Below, in pieces: positions 1 to 7,477 of a DNA stretch of 12,274 bases (positions are counted from its first letter, which is position 1; every line of letters starts with the position of its first letter). A program made the position numbers and the translations under genes. Source of the stretch: Clostridiales bacterium. Its GTDB lineage: Bacteria; Bacillota; Clostridia; Clostridiales; Caloramatoraceae. Where the stretch lies: positions 1 to 12,274 of the forward strand of contig JAOAFH010000147.1 of the NCBI GenBank assembly GCA_026416355.1, written 5' to 3'. The notes below the pieces were generated by a model. The model did not search any database and was not told the DNA's origin. It saw nothing but the letters and a program-made list of their open reading frames with translations.

Positions 1-2
1 TG

Positions 3-155
3 TTAAAAACAGAAAGAAGAGGAAAGTGGATATATTATTCAATTATAAGTGAAATGTTTGATAAATTAAGAGAGGAAATAGGTTTGCTTATTGTAAAACC
101 AAAAGAATGTCCTTATAGAAAATATGATTGTGATTGCTATGTAAATATAAAATAA
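3..155 (+). CDS. ArsR-family transcriptional regulator, C-terminal fragment
   Basis: Only the last 50 codons are in the window; the 5' part lies off the left edge. Near the start, the fragment reads LKTERRGKWIYYSI, which matches the beta-wing of ArsR/SmtB winged-helix repressors (typically ...RREGRWVYYSL...). These proteins are dimeric DNA-binding repressors, often released by metal or metalloid ions. After the wing comes a short helix and then a tail with three cysteines, CPYRKYDCDCY, near the stop. Such cysteines could bind a thiophilic ion, but that is inference because the rest of the protein is not visible. A terminator follows within 10 bp, so the gene appears transcriptionally separate from the flagellar operon. 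The family assignment rests on a short stretch and is fairly but not fully secure. Confidence 0.72.
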   Translation, partial: LKTERRGKWIYYSIISEMFDKLREEIGLLIVKPKECPYRKYDCDCYVNIK

Positions 156-161
156 ATTTCG

Positions 162-192
162 GACCAGGTTAATCTTTAATCTGGTCTTTTTT
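162..192 (+). terminator. Rho-independent terminator after the ArsR-family gene
   Basis: The arms GACCAGGTT (162-170) and AATCTGGTC (178-186) form a 9-bp stem with one G-U pair and a 7-nt loop. Six T residues follow (187-192). The hairpin starts 7 bp after the regulator's stop codon and isolates the downstream operon from upstream transcription. Confidence 0.9.
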
Positions 193-206
193 ATAATAAA
201 TATTTA

Positions 207-285
207 AAATTTTAATAACATTATAATTGTAAATAAGACAATCTAAAATAATGATATTATACAAATTTTAATTACATTATAAATG
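207..285 (+). repeat. Pair of 23-bp direct repeats in the leader of the flagellar operon
   Basis: Copy 1 (207-229) and copy 2 (263-285) both begin AAATTTTAAT, continue with ACATTATAA and end in TG. They match at 21 of 23 positions; the differences are A217 versus T273 and T227 versus A283. The copies are offset by 56 bp, and copy 2 ends 3 bp before the predicted -35 hexamer. The placement suits a regulator-binding site or UP-like elements. The region is very AT-rich, so chance similarity has to be considered. Confidence 0.6.
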
Positions 286-288
286 CTA

Positions 289-317
289 TTGAAAAACTAA
301 GCAATTAATAGTATATT
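289..317 (+). promoter_or_regulatory. Predicted sigma-A-type promoter for the fapA-che-fli operon
   Basis: A TTGAAA hexamer (289-294) is followed by a 17-bp spacer and TATATT (312-317). Each hexamer matches the housekeeping consensus at 5 of 6 positions, and the spacing is optimal. The predicted transcript start would lie near 323-325, only a few bases before the AAAGGGGG ribosome-binding site (324-331), so the leader would be very short. No flagellar-sigma (CCGAT) element was found in this intergenic region. Random promoter-like matches are common in such AT-rich DNA. Confidence 0.55.
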
Positions 318-339
318 TTTATTAAAGGGGGTATCTGCC

Positions 340-2100
340 GTGATAATTAACAAAGAAATAAATGTAGTGAATGATAAAAGTGAAGTTGAAATAAAAGATG
401 GAAAAATAATTTATTACAATGGAGAGGGTAGTGTTAAGGTTGGATTTAACAAAGAATTTATAATAAAAGTTAATGGTAATGCTGTAGCAAACGAATTTCA
501 ATTAAATTCTAGTGATATTATTGATATAGATTTAAGCATAGAACACTTTAAACGCATGTTTAATATAAATGTTTCAAGTGATAGACTATTGTGTGAAATA
601 GGTTTCGATAAAAATCAGATGAAAAAATGGGCAATTAAGGATTGTCCTAGAGGGAGCAGTATATTTTTTGATTTTTATGTTACTGATTTGGATTTAGAAT
701 TACAAACATTTAATATGTACATAAATGAAGTATTGAAAGAAAAAGGGATAGTATATGGTATTAGGTGGGAAAATATTAAAGAAATATATGAAAAAGGTAG
801 CGGAATAATTGCAGTGGGAAAAAAACCTGAAGATCCAATAGATGATGAAATTTATTATTATTTTGGAGAATCTAATAATAAAATAACGGACAAAAGTATT
901 GAAAAAATTGATTATTTTAACCAATTTAATGAAATAGAGTTTGTTGAAGAAGGAAAAATATTAGCTATAGTGAAACAAGGAGTAGAAGGAAAAATAGGAT
1001 TTGATATTTATGGAAAGCCTATCAATCCTAGGAAAAGGGTAATAAAAAAAATAAAACAAGGCCCAGGTAGTGAAGTTTTGGAATCTGGTAAAAAAGTTAT
1101 TGCCAAAATATCTGGTATGCCAAGAATAGTTAATGAAGCTGTATGTGTTTACTCTACCTATTTAATAAAAGAGGATGTTGATTATAAGAAAGGAAATATT
1201 GAGTTCCACGGGAATATACAAGTTGAGGGAAATGTTTGTGAAGGAATAAAACTTGTAAGTGGAAATCAAATAATTGTAAAAGGAAATGTTACTCAGGCAG
1301 AACTATATGCTGATTCAGATATAAGTATTAAGGGAAATGTGATAGGTTCAAAAATTGTTGTAGGTTCAAATAATGTTAATAAACAATTGGTTAAAAAATT
1401 TTATGAAACTGCAATAAGTTATTTAGCTAAACTACTTGAGTTGGTTAAAGAAGTGTGTAGATCTAATCCAGAAGGAGTTCAAAATAAGCTATCTCAACTT
1501 ATAAAAGTTCTTATTTTTTCTAAACTTAATGATTATAAATGTAATTTATCTGACGCATATAACAATCTAGTTAAAACTCCCAACATAGATAAAAAACATG
1601 TGAATGATATTAACTTAGTTTATTCAGATATTAAAGAAATAGAATTAAAAGGCGATATTAATAATATAGCTAACATATTAACAAATATTAAGCAATTGTT
1701 GTTAGAAATTGATATTGAGTTAGTTCCAGCCAATATTTTTGTATCTTATTGTCAAAATACAGAAATTATTTCAACAAACGATGTAGAAATATTGAATGTT
1801 GGTTGTTATAATACTAATATATTTGCAGAAAATAGTGTAGTATTTAAAGGTGAAAAATGTATTTTAAGAGGAGGTAAAATAGAGGCTAAAAAAAATATTA
1901 AAGCAAGAGAGGTTGGTTCTGCATTAGGAGTAACAACAATATTAAAAACTTCAAAAGATGGATGTATTGAAGCAAATGTTGCTTATCAAAATACAGTGCT
2001 AGTTTTTGATGAAATTATTTATAAAATTGAGGAACCTGTAAAGAATTTAAAAGCATATATAAATAAAGGTGAATTATATGTGGAAAAATTTAAACTCTAG
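340..2100 (+). CDS. fapA: FapA-like DUF342 domain protein
   Basis: The 586-residue product belongs to the DUF342/FapA family (flagellar assembly protein A). Visible in order are: a small N-terminal beta domain (about 1-70); a segment with YGI (about 139-141) and the stretch QGVEGKIGFDIYGKPINP that is typical of the family; a beta-helix-like ladder with repeated GN-containing turns (about 288-345: GNIQVEGNV, IIVKGNV, ISIKGNV); a mostly helical insert (about 350-470); and a closing beta segment containing ALGVTTIL (from about 528). There is no signal peptide or membrane segment, so it should be cytoplasmic. The start is GTG at 340, eight bases after AAAGGGGG. It heads the operon, 11 bp before cheW1. 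In Vibrio, FapA is linked to polar flagellation and to the glucose PTS protein EIIA; whether that role holds here is unknown. The family assignment is strong and the function weak. Confidence 0.8.
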   Translation: MIINKEINVVNDKSEVEIKDGKIIYYNGEGSVKVGFNKEFIIKVNGNAVANEFQLNSSDIIDIDLSIEHFKRMFNINVSSDRLLCEIGFDKNQMKKWAIKDCPRGSSIFFDFYVTDLDLELQTFNMYINEVLKEKGIVYGIRWENIKEIYEKGSGIIAVGKKPEDPIDDEIYYYFGESNNKITDKSIEKIDYFNQFNEIEFVEEGKILAIVKQGVEGKIGFDIYGKPINPRKRVIKKIKQGPGSEVLESGKKVIAKISGMPRIVNEAVCVYSTYLIKEDVDYKKGNIEFHGNIQVEGNVCEGIKLVSGNQIIVKGNVTQAELYADSDISIKGNVIGSKIVVGSNNVNKQLVKKFYETAISYLAKLLELVKEVCRSNPEGVQNKLSQLIKVLIFSKLNDYKCNLSDAYNNLVKTPNIDKKHVNDINLVYSDIKEIELKGDINNIANILTNIKQLLLEIDIELVPANIFVSYCQNTEIISTNDVEILNVGCYNTNIFAENSVVFKGEKCILRGGKIEAKKNIKAREVGSALGVTTILKTSKDGCIEANVAYQNTVLVFDEIIYKIEEPVKNLKAYINKGELYVEKFKL

Positions 2101-2111
2101 GGAGTGATAAA

Positions 2112-2564
2112 ATGGAAATAAATAAAGTAGTTATTTTTCAACTTAATAAAGAAGAATTTGCAATTAATATTAATCAAGTTGAAAGAATTCTAGGTTATAT
2201 AGAGCCTACATCAATTCCAGAATCTCCTGTATACATTAAAGGAGTTATTCAATATCAAGATACAATATTGCCAATTATGGACTTGAAAATTAGGTTCAAT
2301 AAGTTAGATATGAATTCATATGTAAATCCTAAAATTATAGTAGTTAAAAACAATGAACAAAGTATTGGATTGATTGTTGATGACGTTGAAGAAGTGTTGG
2401 ATATTAACGCACATGAAATAGAAAGTACTCCTGACATTGTTAAGTTGAATAAAAATAAATATATTAATGGAATTATAAAAAAGGATAATAGAATAATTAT
2501 GCTACTTGATGCTGAAAAGATATTGTCAAAAGAAGAAATGGACATGATTCAATCTATATACTAA
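2112..2564 (+). CDS. cheW: CheW-like coupling protein, divergent copy (CheW1)
   Basis: This 150-residue single CheW domain has the usual framework: a first strand with VVIFQLNKEEFAININ, then VERIL, SIPESPVYIKGVI, ILPIMDLKIRF, and the later IGLIVDDVEEVLDI and NGIIKKDNRIIMLLD. CheW bridges the P5 domain of CheA and the tips of chemoreceptors at the membrane-associated array. The normally conserved NLRG, directly after the GVI strand, is replaced here by QYQD (residues 47-50), so the conserved arginine and glycine are both missing. The second CheW in this operon (7848-8237) keeps NLRG. The gene has a GGAG ribosome-binding site overlapping the fapA end, 7 bases before the ATG. It may be a specialised adaptor rather than the main coupling protein; that is inference. 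Confidence 0.88.
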   Translation: MEINKVVIFQLNKEEFAININQVERILGYIEPTSIPESPVYIKGVIQYQDTILPIMDLKIRFNKLDMNSYVNPKIIVVKNNEQSIGLIVDDVEEVLDINAHEIESTPDIVKLNKNKYINGIIKKDNRIIMLLDAEKILSKEEMDMIQSIY

Positions 2565-2579
2565 TTGGAGAGATAGAAA

Positions 2580-3062
2580 ATGCAAGAAATTAAAGTTGGA
2601 ATTGGGGATTTAAATATAGCTAAGTCTCCTTATAAATTAATTACATTAGGCTTGGGTTCTTGTATAGGTATAGCAATTTTTGATATAACAAATAAAATAG
2701 CTGGATTATCACACATAATGTTACCTGATAGTAAAAATTTTTCTTCTAACAATAATCCTTTAAAATATGCTGATACTGCAATACCATTGCTTATTGACAA
2801 ACTTTTAGATAGTGGGGCAAATAAAAGAAATTTAAAAGCAAAAATAGCTGGTGGTGCCAGTATGTTTGCTTTTGCAGATAAAAGTTCAACACTTGATATT
2901 GGTACAAGGAATTCAGAAGCAGTTAAAACAATTTTAAAACAGTTGAATATACCAATAATTTCAGAAGACTTAGGTGGTAATAAAGGGCGAACAATGATAG
3001 TTGACCCCGATACAGGTATCGTTACCCTTAAAATTGCAGGGGTAGGTATAAAGGAGATGTAG
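2580..3062 (+). CDS. cheD: Chemoreceptor glutamine deamidase CheD
   Basis: CheD converts specific glutamines of chemoreceptors to glutamates and, in Bacillus, binds CheC and raises its CheY-P phosphatase activity. The 160-residue product shows the catalytic set of the family: T22 and C28 within ITLGLGSCIGIAIFD, and H45 in GLSHIMLPDS. Each lies one residue from the equivalents known in Thermotoga CheD (T21, C27, H44). A conserved IAGGASMF segment and the closing GGNKGRTMIVDPDTG region are also present. Length is normal for the family. The TTGGAGAGA ribosome-binding site starts directly after the cheW1 stop. The presence of cheC in the same operon supports the Bacillus-type CheC-CheD adaptation loop. 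Confidence 0.95.
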   Translation: MQEIKVGIGDLNIAKSPYKLITLGLGSCIGIAIFDITNKIAGLSHIMLPDSKNFSSNNNPLKYADTAIPLLIDKLLDSGANKRNLKAKIAGGASMFAFADKSSTLDIGTRNSEAVKTILKQLNIPIISEDLGGNKGRTMIVDPDTGIVTLKIAGVGIKEM

Positions 3063-3064
3063 AT

Positions 3065-4096
3065 ATGTTTCAAAAAATTAAAGTATTAGTTGTTGATGAT
3101 TCGGCATTCATGAGAAAAATGATATCAGACATTATCAATTCTGAACATGATATGTCGGTTATAGATACAGCAAAAGATGGGCAAGACGCAATAGAAAAAG
3201 TAAAAAAATATAACCCTGATGTTATTACTCTAGATGTTGAAATGCCTAAAATAAATGGTTTGCAAGCATTAACAGAAATAAAAAAAATATCATCAGCACA
3301 AGTGATAATGTTAAGTAGTTTAACTAGTGAAGGTTCTTCAATAACAATTGAAGCGTTAAATCTAGGTGCTTTTGATTTTGTTCAAAAGCCATCAGGTAGC
3401 ATATCGTTAGATATAGATAAGGTTAAAAATGAAATTATTGAAAAGATACGTTATGCAAATGCATATAAAAATAAATTAAAATTACCGATAAAAGATAAGC
3501 CTAAGATAGAACATAAGATAAATTATAATACAAAATATAAGGTGTTATTACTAGGTGCTTCTACTGGTGGCCCTAAAGTTTTATATAATATCATAACAAA
3601 GTTACCTAAAAATATTGGAGTACCTGTATTAGTTGTACAACATATGCCGGTTGGTTTTACAAAAGCATTTGCTGAAAGAATGAATAAGGGAAGTAATCTT
3701 GAAGTAGTTGAGGCTAATGATGGCATGAAAGTTCAAGAAAATATTGTATATATAGCACCAGGTGGTTATCATATGATGGTGATAAACGGAACTATACATT
3801 TAGATCTATCTCCACAAATTCATGGAGTTAGACCCGCTGTTGATAAACTTTTCATTAGTGCTTCAGAATATTATAAATCAGGTACAATTGCAACGATTTT
3901 TACAGGCATGGGTAAAGATGGTGCTGATGGTGTTGTATCTGTGAAAAAAAATGGTGGATATGTAATTGCACAAGATGAAGATAGCTGTGTTGTTTTTGGA
4001 ATGCCTAAAGCTGCAATACAAACAGGCTGTGTTGATGTTGTACTATCTGAAGATCAAATAACAGAACATTTACTTAAACTTTTAAAGAGGGCGTGA
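3065..4096 (+). CDS. cheB: Chemotaxis response regulator / protein-glutamate methylesterase CheB
   Basis: CheB removes methyl groups from receptor glutamates and may also deamidate glutamines. The 343-residue product has an N-terminal receiver domain (about 5-125) with acidic pocket D11-D12, phosphoacceptor D57 (TLDVEMP) and K109 (QKPSG). A lysine-rich linker (about 130-158) leads to the methylesterase domain. Its catalytic triad is visible as S167 in LLGASTGGP, H194 in VVQHMPVGF and D286 in FTGMGKDGADG. Length and domain order are those of a complete enzyme. The AAGGAG ribosome-binding site lies inside the last cheD codons, and the two genes are only 2 bp apart, consistent with translational coupling. 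CheA phosphorylation of D57 should activate the esterase. Confidence 0.97.
   Translation: MFQKIKVLVVDDSAFMRKMISDIINSEHDMSVIDTAKDGQDAIEKVKKYNPDVITLDVEMPKINGLQALTEIKKISSAQVIMLSSLTSEGSSITIEALNLGAFDFVQKPSGSISLDIDKVKNEIIEKIRYANAYKNKLKLPIKDKPKIEHKINYNTKYKVLLLGASTGGPKVLYNIITKLPKNIGVPVLVVQHMPVGFTKAFAERMNKGSNLEVVEANDGMKVQENIVYIAPGGYHMMVINGTIHLDLSPQIHGVRPAVDKLFISASEYYKSGTIATIFTGMGKDGADGVVSVKKNGGYVIAQDEDSCVVFGMPKAAIQTGCVDVVLSEDQITEHLLKLLKRA
3466..3491 (+). promoter_or_regulatory. Possible internal flagellar sigma (SigD/FliA-type) promoter in cheB
   Basis: TAAA (3466-3469) is followed after 14 bp by ACCGATAA (3484-3491). The second element is identical to the -10 element of the strong promoter before flgM. 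Spacing is within the 14-16 bp range of Bacillus-type sigma-D promoters. It lies in the sequence encoding the interdomain linker of CheB and would add late transcription of cheR and the genes after it. The -35 side matches only TAAA, which is frequent in this AT-rich DNA, so the call is tentative. Confidence 0.25.
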
Positions 4097-4100
4097 ATAT

Positions 4101-4877
4101 ATGGAATATCCAAAAATAGAAGCATATGTTCTTAAGAATTTTGGAATCAATTTAACTGCTTATAAATCAAAACAGTTAATAAGAAGGCTAGAAAATTTTA
4201 TGCAAAGAACTGGGGCAAAGGATGAACACGACTTTGTCAACATGCTTTCAAAAGATGAACAATTAAGTAAAAAATTTTTAGATCATTTAACTATAAACGT
4301 AACTGAATTTTTTAGAAATAAGGAATTATTTTTAGATCTAGAAAAGAAAATAAAAGATATGTTAAATCCAGATAAAAACACATTAAAGATATGGAGTGCT
4401 GCCTGTTCAACTGGTGCTGAACCTTATACATTAGCAATAATTATGGACAGATTGACACCTAATAAAAAACATAATATATTAGCAACTGATATTGATTTTA
4501 AAATTTTAGAACAAGCCAAACAAGGTATATATAATAAAAATGATATAAAAAATGTTGATAGCAACCTACTAAGTAAATATTTCATTCAAAAGGATGATAA
4601 ATATTATATATCTGACGAAATTAAAAAGAGAGTTGAATTTAAGAGACATGACTTGATTCTTGATAGATATGAAAGCGGCTTTGATTTAATAGTGTGTAGA
4701 AATGTAGTAATATATTTTACACCTGAAACTAAAAATGAAATATATAAAAAATTTTATGCAGCATTAAAACCAGGTGGTTTATTATTTGTAGGAGCAACAG
4801 AGAGTATATATAATTATCGTGAACTTGGATTTGAGAAGGCTTCAACATTTATATATAGAAAACCGGGAGGTAATTAA
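4101..4877 (+). CDS. cheR: Chemoreceptor methyltransferase CheR
   Basis: CheR transfers methyl groups from S-adenosylmethionine to receptor glutamates, opposing CheB. The 258-residue product has the N-terminal helical domain (about 1-85), including TINVTEFFRN at 64-73, which is the family signature near the active site. The Rossmann methyltransferase domain begins with IWSAACSTGAEPYTLA (from residue 97), the SAM-binding loop, followed by ILATDID and the late motif CRNVVIYF. No extra C-terminal tetratricopeptide region is present, so it is the short form. It starts 4 bp after cheB with a GAGG ribosome-binding site (4087-4090) inside the cheB end, and stops one base before the cheA start. Confidence 0.97.
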   Translation: MEYPKIEAYVLKNFGINLTAYKSKQLIRRLENFMQRTGAKDEHDFVNMLSKDEQLSKKFLDHLTINVTEFFRNKELFLDLEKKIKDMLNPDKNTLKIWSAACSTGAEPYTLAIIMDRLTPNKKHNILATDIDFKILEQAKQGIYNKNDIKNVDSNLLSKYFIQKDDKYYISDEIKKRVEFKRHDLILDRYESGFDLIVCRNVVIYFTPETKNEIYKKFYAALKPGGLLFVGATESIYNYRELGFEKASTFIYRKPGGN

Positions 4878-4878
4878 T

Positions 4879-6849
4879 ATGGATATGTCCCAATACTTAG
4901 ATGTATTTTTAGAAGAATCATCTGAAAATCTTCAAACACTTAATGAAAACATACTAGAACTTGAAAAAAATCCTGAAGATAAAGACATTATCAATTCTAT
5001 CTTTAGAGTAGCACATACTTTAAAAGGTATGGCTGGTAGTATGGGTTTTACAGATGTTGCGGAGCTTACTCATAAGATGGAAAATGTATTGGATAAATTT
5101 AGAAATGATGAATTGAAAGTTGATTCAAATATAATAACAATACTATTTAAATGTTTAGATACTCTAGAATCAATGATAGAAAATATTAGAGAAGAGAGCG
5201 GCGATATAATTGATATTACAGATTTAATGAATTTGCTAGATAATATAGGTAAAGGTGAATTAATAGCTAAAAAAGATGAAGAGAAGAAAGAAATTGATTT
5301 TGTTTTAAATGAGTTTGATAAAAATATTGTTAATCAAGCGAAGGAACGTAATTATAATGTATATATAGCAGAGGTAATTCTTACAAAGGATTGTTTATTA
5401 AAATCAGCAAGGGCTTTTTTAGTTTATAAAACTTTAGAAGATATAGGTGAAATTGTAAAGACGATTCCAGCTGTAGATGACTTAGAACAAGAAAAATTTG
5501 AAGATAGATTTAATATCATGTTTTTAACTCAAAAGCACGAAGAAGAAATTATAAAGTTAATAACAAGTATATCAGAAATTGAAAAGGTTAATTTATCTTC
5601 ACCAACAGGTGATGAAGCAAAACAAGAAGTAAAGATAAATAATAAAGTTTTAAATGAAGAACAAACTAAGAAAGGAGAAACAAAAACAATAAAAAACAAA
5701 GAAGAAGAAAAAAATAAAAAGGCTCATCAATCTGTTAGAGTTGATTTAGAAAGACTAGATAAATTTATGAATTTAGTAGGTGAATTAGTAATTCACAGAA
5801 CTAGATTAGAGCAAATAAGTAATAATCATAGACTTACTGATCTGCACGAAACATTGGAACAGGTAGGTAGAATAACATCAGATCTTCAAGATTTAGTAAT
5901 GAAAGTAAGAATGCTTCCTGTTGAAAGGGTATTTAATAGATTTCCAAGAATGATAAGAGACTTATCGCAGGAACTTGGTAAGGAAATAGAGTTAATTATA
6001 AAGGGTGAAGATACAGAACTTGATAGAACAGTTATTGATGAAATAGGTGAACCATTAGTTCATCTAATAAGAAATGCTGCTGATCACGGTATAGAAAATA
6101 GTGATGAGAGAATAAAAGCTGGGAAACCATCTAAAGGAACAATTAAACTTATAGCATATCAAGAAGGCAACAAAGCTATAATTAAAGTTGAAGATGATGG
6201 TAAAGGATTAGATGTTGATAAAATAAAGAAAAAGGCTGAAAATATTGGAATTGATACAACTGGTATGACTGAAGCGGATATTAAAAATTTGATATTTATG
6301 CAGGGATTTAGTACAAGTGAAAAGGTTACAGACATTTCAGGCCGTGGAGTAGGAATGGATGTTGTAAAAACAAAAATCTCTAATTTAGGTGGAACAATAG
6401 AAGTTATAAGTGAAAAAGGAAAAGGAACTTCATTTATTATTAGATTACCATTAACATTATCTATAATTCAGGCATTACTTGTGAATGTAGGTGGAGAAAC
6501 ATTTGCAATCTCCTTAGGATTTATAGACAGAGTTATTAATATTAATATGAATGAAATTAAACTTACAAATAATAGAGAAGTAATTCTATATAGAGATAGA
6601 ATAATACCAATAGTTAGATTGTCAGACAAGTTAAATATGACAACAGGTGATTCTACGAATAAATTTGTTGTCATAGTAAAGGTTGGCGAAAAAACTGTAG
6701 GACTATTAGTTGATGGTTTATTAGGACAACAAGAAATAGTAATTAAACCTATTGGTAAATTACTTCAAAACTTAAAAGAGTATGTTGGCGCTACAATTTT
6801 GGGTGATGGTTTAGTAACACTTATTTTAGACGTAGCAGCATTAGTATAA
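4879..6849 (+). CDS. cheA: Chemotaxis histidine kinase CheA
   Basis: CheA autophosphorylates in response to receptor state and passes phosphate to CheY and CheB. The 656-residue protein has all five modules. P1 carries phospho-accepting H46 in VAHTLKGMAGSMGF. P2, the response-regulator docking domain, spans about 155-240. A charged Lys/Glu-rich linker (about 240-284) follows. P3 is the dimerisation helix pair from SVRVDLERLDKFMNLVGEL at 285. P4 is the ATP-binding domain, with HLIRNAADHG at 395 (N box), VEDDGKG at 437-443 and GRGVGMD at 488. P5, the CheW-like coupling domain, covers about 522-656. The ATG at 4879 is chosen over an in-frame ATG at 4819 because GGGAGG (4865-4870) is placed 8 bases before it, the protein then begins at the usual P1 start, and overlap with cheR is avoided. 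Confidence 0.97.
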   Translation: MDMSQYLDVFLEESSENLQTLNENILELEKNPEDKDIINSIFRVAHTLKGMAGSMGFTDVAELTHKMENVLDKFRNDELKVDSNIITILFKCLDTLESMIENIREESGDIIDITDLMNLLDNIGKGELIAKKDEEKKEIDFVLNEFDKNIVNQAKERNYNVYIAEVILTKDCLLKSARAFLVYKTLEDIGEIVKTIPAVDDLEQEKFEDRFNIMFLTQKHEEEIIKLITSISEIEKVNLSSPTGDEAKQEVKINNKVLNEEQTKKGETKTIKNKEEEKNKKAHQSVRVDLERLDKFMNLVGELVIHRTRLEQISNNHRLTDLHETLEQVGRITSDLQDLVMKVRMLPVERVFNRFPRMIRDLSQELGKEIELIIKGEDTELDRTVIDEIGEPLVHLIRNAADHGIENSDERIKAGKPSKGTIKLIAYQEGNKAIIKVEDDGKGLDVDKIKKKAENIGIDTTGMTEADIKNLIFMQGFSTSEKVTDISGRGVGMDVVKTKISNLGGTIEVISEKGKGTSFIIRLPLTLSIIQALLVNVGGETFAISLGFIDRVININMNEIKLTNNREVILYRDRIIPIVRLSDKLNMTTGDSTNKFVVIVKVGEKTVGLLVDGLLGQQEIVIKPIGKLLQNLKEYVGATILGDGLVTLILDVAALV

Positions 6850-6862
6850 AGTGGGTGGTTGA

Positions 6863-7459
6863 ATGGAGAATTTTTTAAGTGATTTTCAAATTGATGCCTT
6901 AAAGGAAATAGGGAATATAGGTTCAGGAAATGCCGCAACTGCCCTCTCTCAAATGATTAATAAAAAGGTTGATATGGCAGTTCCTCAGCTTGACATATTA
7001 GGATTTAACGATATGATAAAGAGAGTAGGAAATGAAGATGATTTTGTTGTAGCAGTTCTACTAAAAGTATTTGGTGATGCACCAGGCAACATTTTGTTTT
7101 TAATAAAACAAGAAGAAGCTGAAAGATTTTCTGAATTAATGATGTTTGGAATGACAGAATTTAACGAAGAATTGTTTATATCAATTTTTCAAGAAATAGG
7201 TAATATTCTAGGTAATTCATATTTAAATGCCGTAACACAAATTTCAGGTCTAAATATGGTTACATCAGTACCAGCAGTTGCGATAGATATGCTAGCGGCT
7301 GTTATGACATCAACTTTTATGGAAGCAGAACAATATAGTGATGAGATACTAGCAATAGATACACGTTTTTATATTGAAGACAACGAAATAGCAGGTAATT
7401 TCTTTTATGTTCCAAAACCTGGAGCACTTAATACAATACTTAATAAATTAGGTTTATAG
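6863..7459 (+). CDS. cheC: CheY-P phosphatase CheC
   Basis: CheC hydrolyses phospho-CheY and partners CheD in the adaptation system of Firmicutes; it replaces CheZ of enteric bacteria. The 198-residue product carries both copies of the CheC/FliY active-site pattern: E15 and N18 in LKEIGNIGSGNAATALS, and E111 and N114 in FQEIGNILGNSYLNAV. Two intact sites suggest an active phosphatase rather than a purely structural homologue. The ATG is preceded by GTGGGTGG, a weaker ribosome-binding site than that of cheY, and lies 13 bp after the cheA stop. Confidence 0.95.
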   Translation: MENFLSDFQIDALKEIGNIGSGNAATALSQMINKKVDMAVPQLDILGFNDMIKRVGNEDDFVVAVLLKVFGDAPGNILFLIKQEEAERFSELMMFGMTEFNEELFISIFQEIGNILGNSYLNAVTQISGLNMVTSVPAVAIDMLAAVMTSTFMEAEQYSDEILAIDTRFYIEDNEIAGNFFYVPKPGALNTILNKLGL

Positions 7460-7477
7460 TTTAAGGAGGAATTTATA

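Noticed and set aside
156..339. Possible c-di-GMP or other riboswitch before the flagellar operon
   Set aside because: No GEMM-type conserved core or stable structured leader could be seen; the only strong hairpin is the terminator at 162-192.
322..350. TAAA followed by GCCGTGATAA near the fapA start, resembling a sigma-28 promoter
   Set aside because: The spacing is only about 10 bp, the -10 core is interrupted by an inserted TG, and the element overlaps the start codon.
4819..4878. Upstream in-frame ATG for cheA giving 20 extra residues
   Set aside because: It lies within cheR, has no suitable ribosome-binding site, and the resulting peptide is just the cheR 3' end in another frame; ATG 4879 has GGGAGG at good spacing.
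6863..7459. CheC, CheD and FliY together without CheZ as an unusual pathway
   Set aside because: This is the standard arrangement of Bacillus- and Clostridium-type chemotaxis systems.
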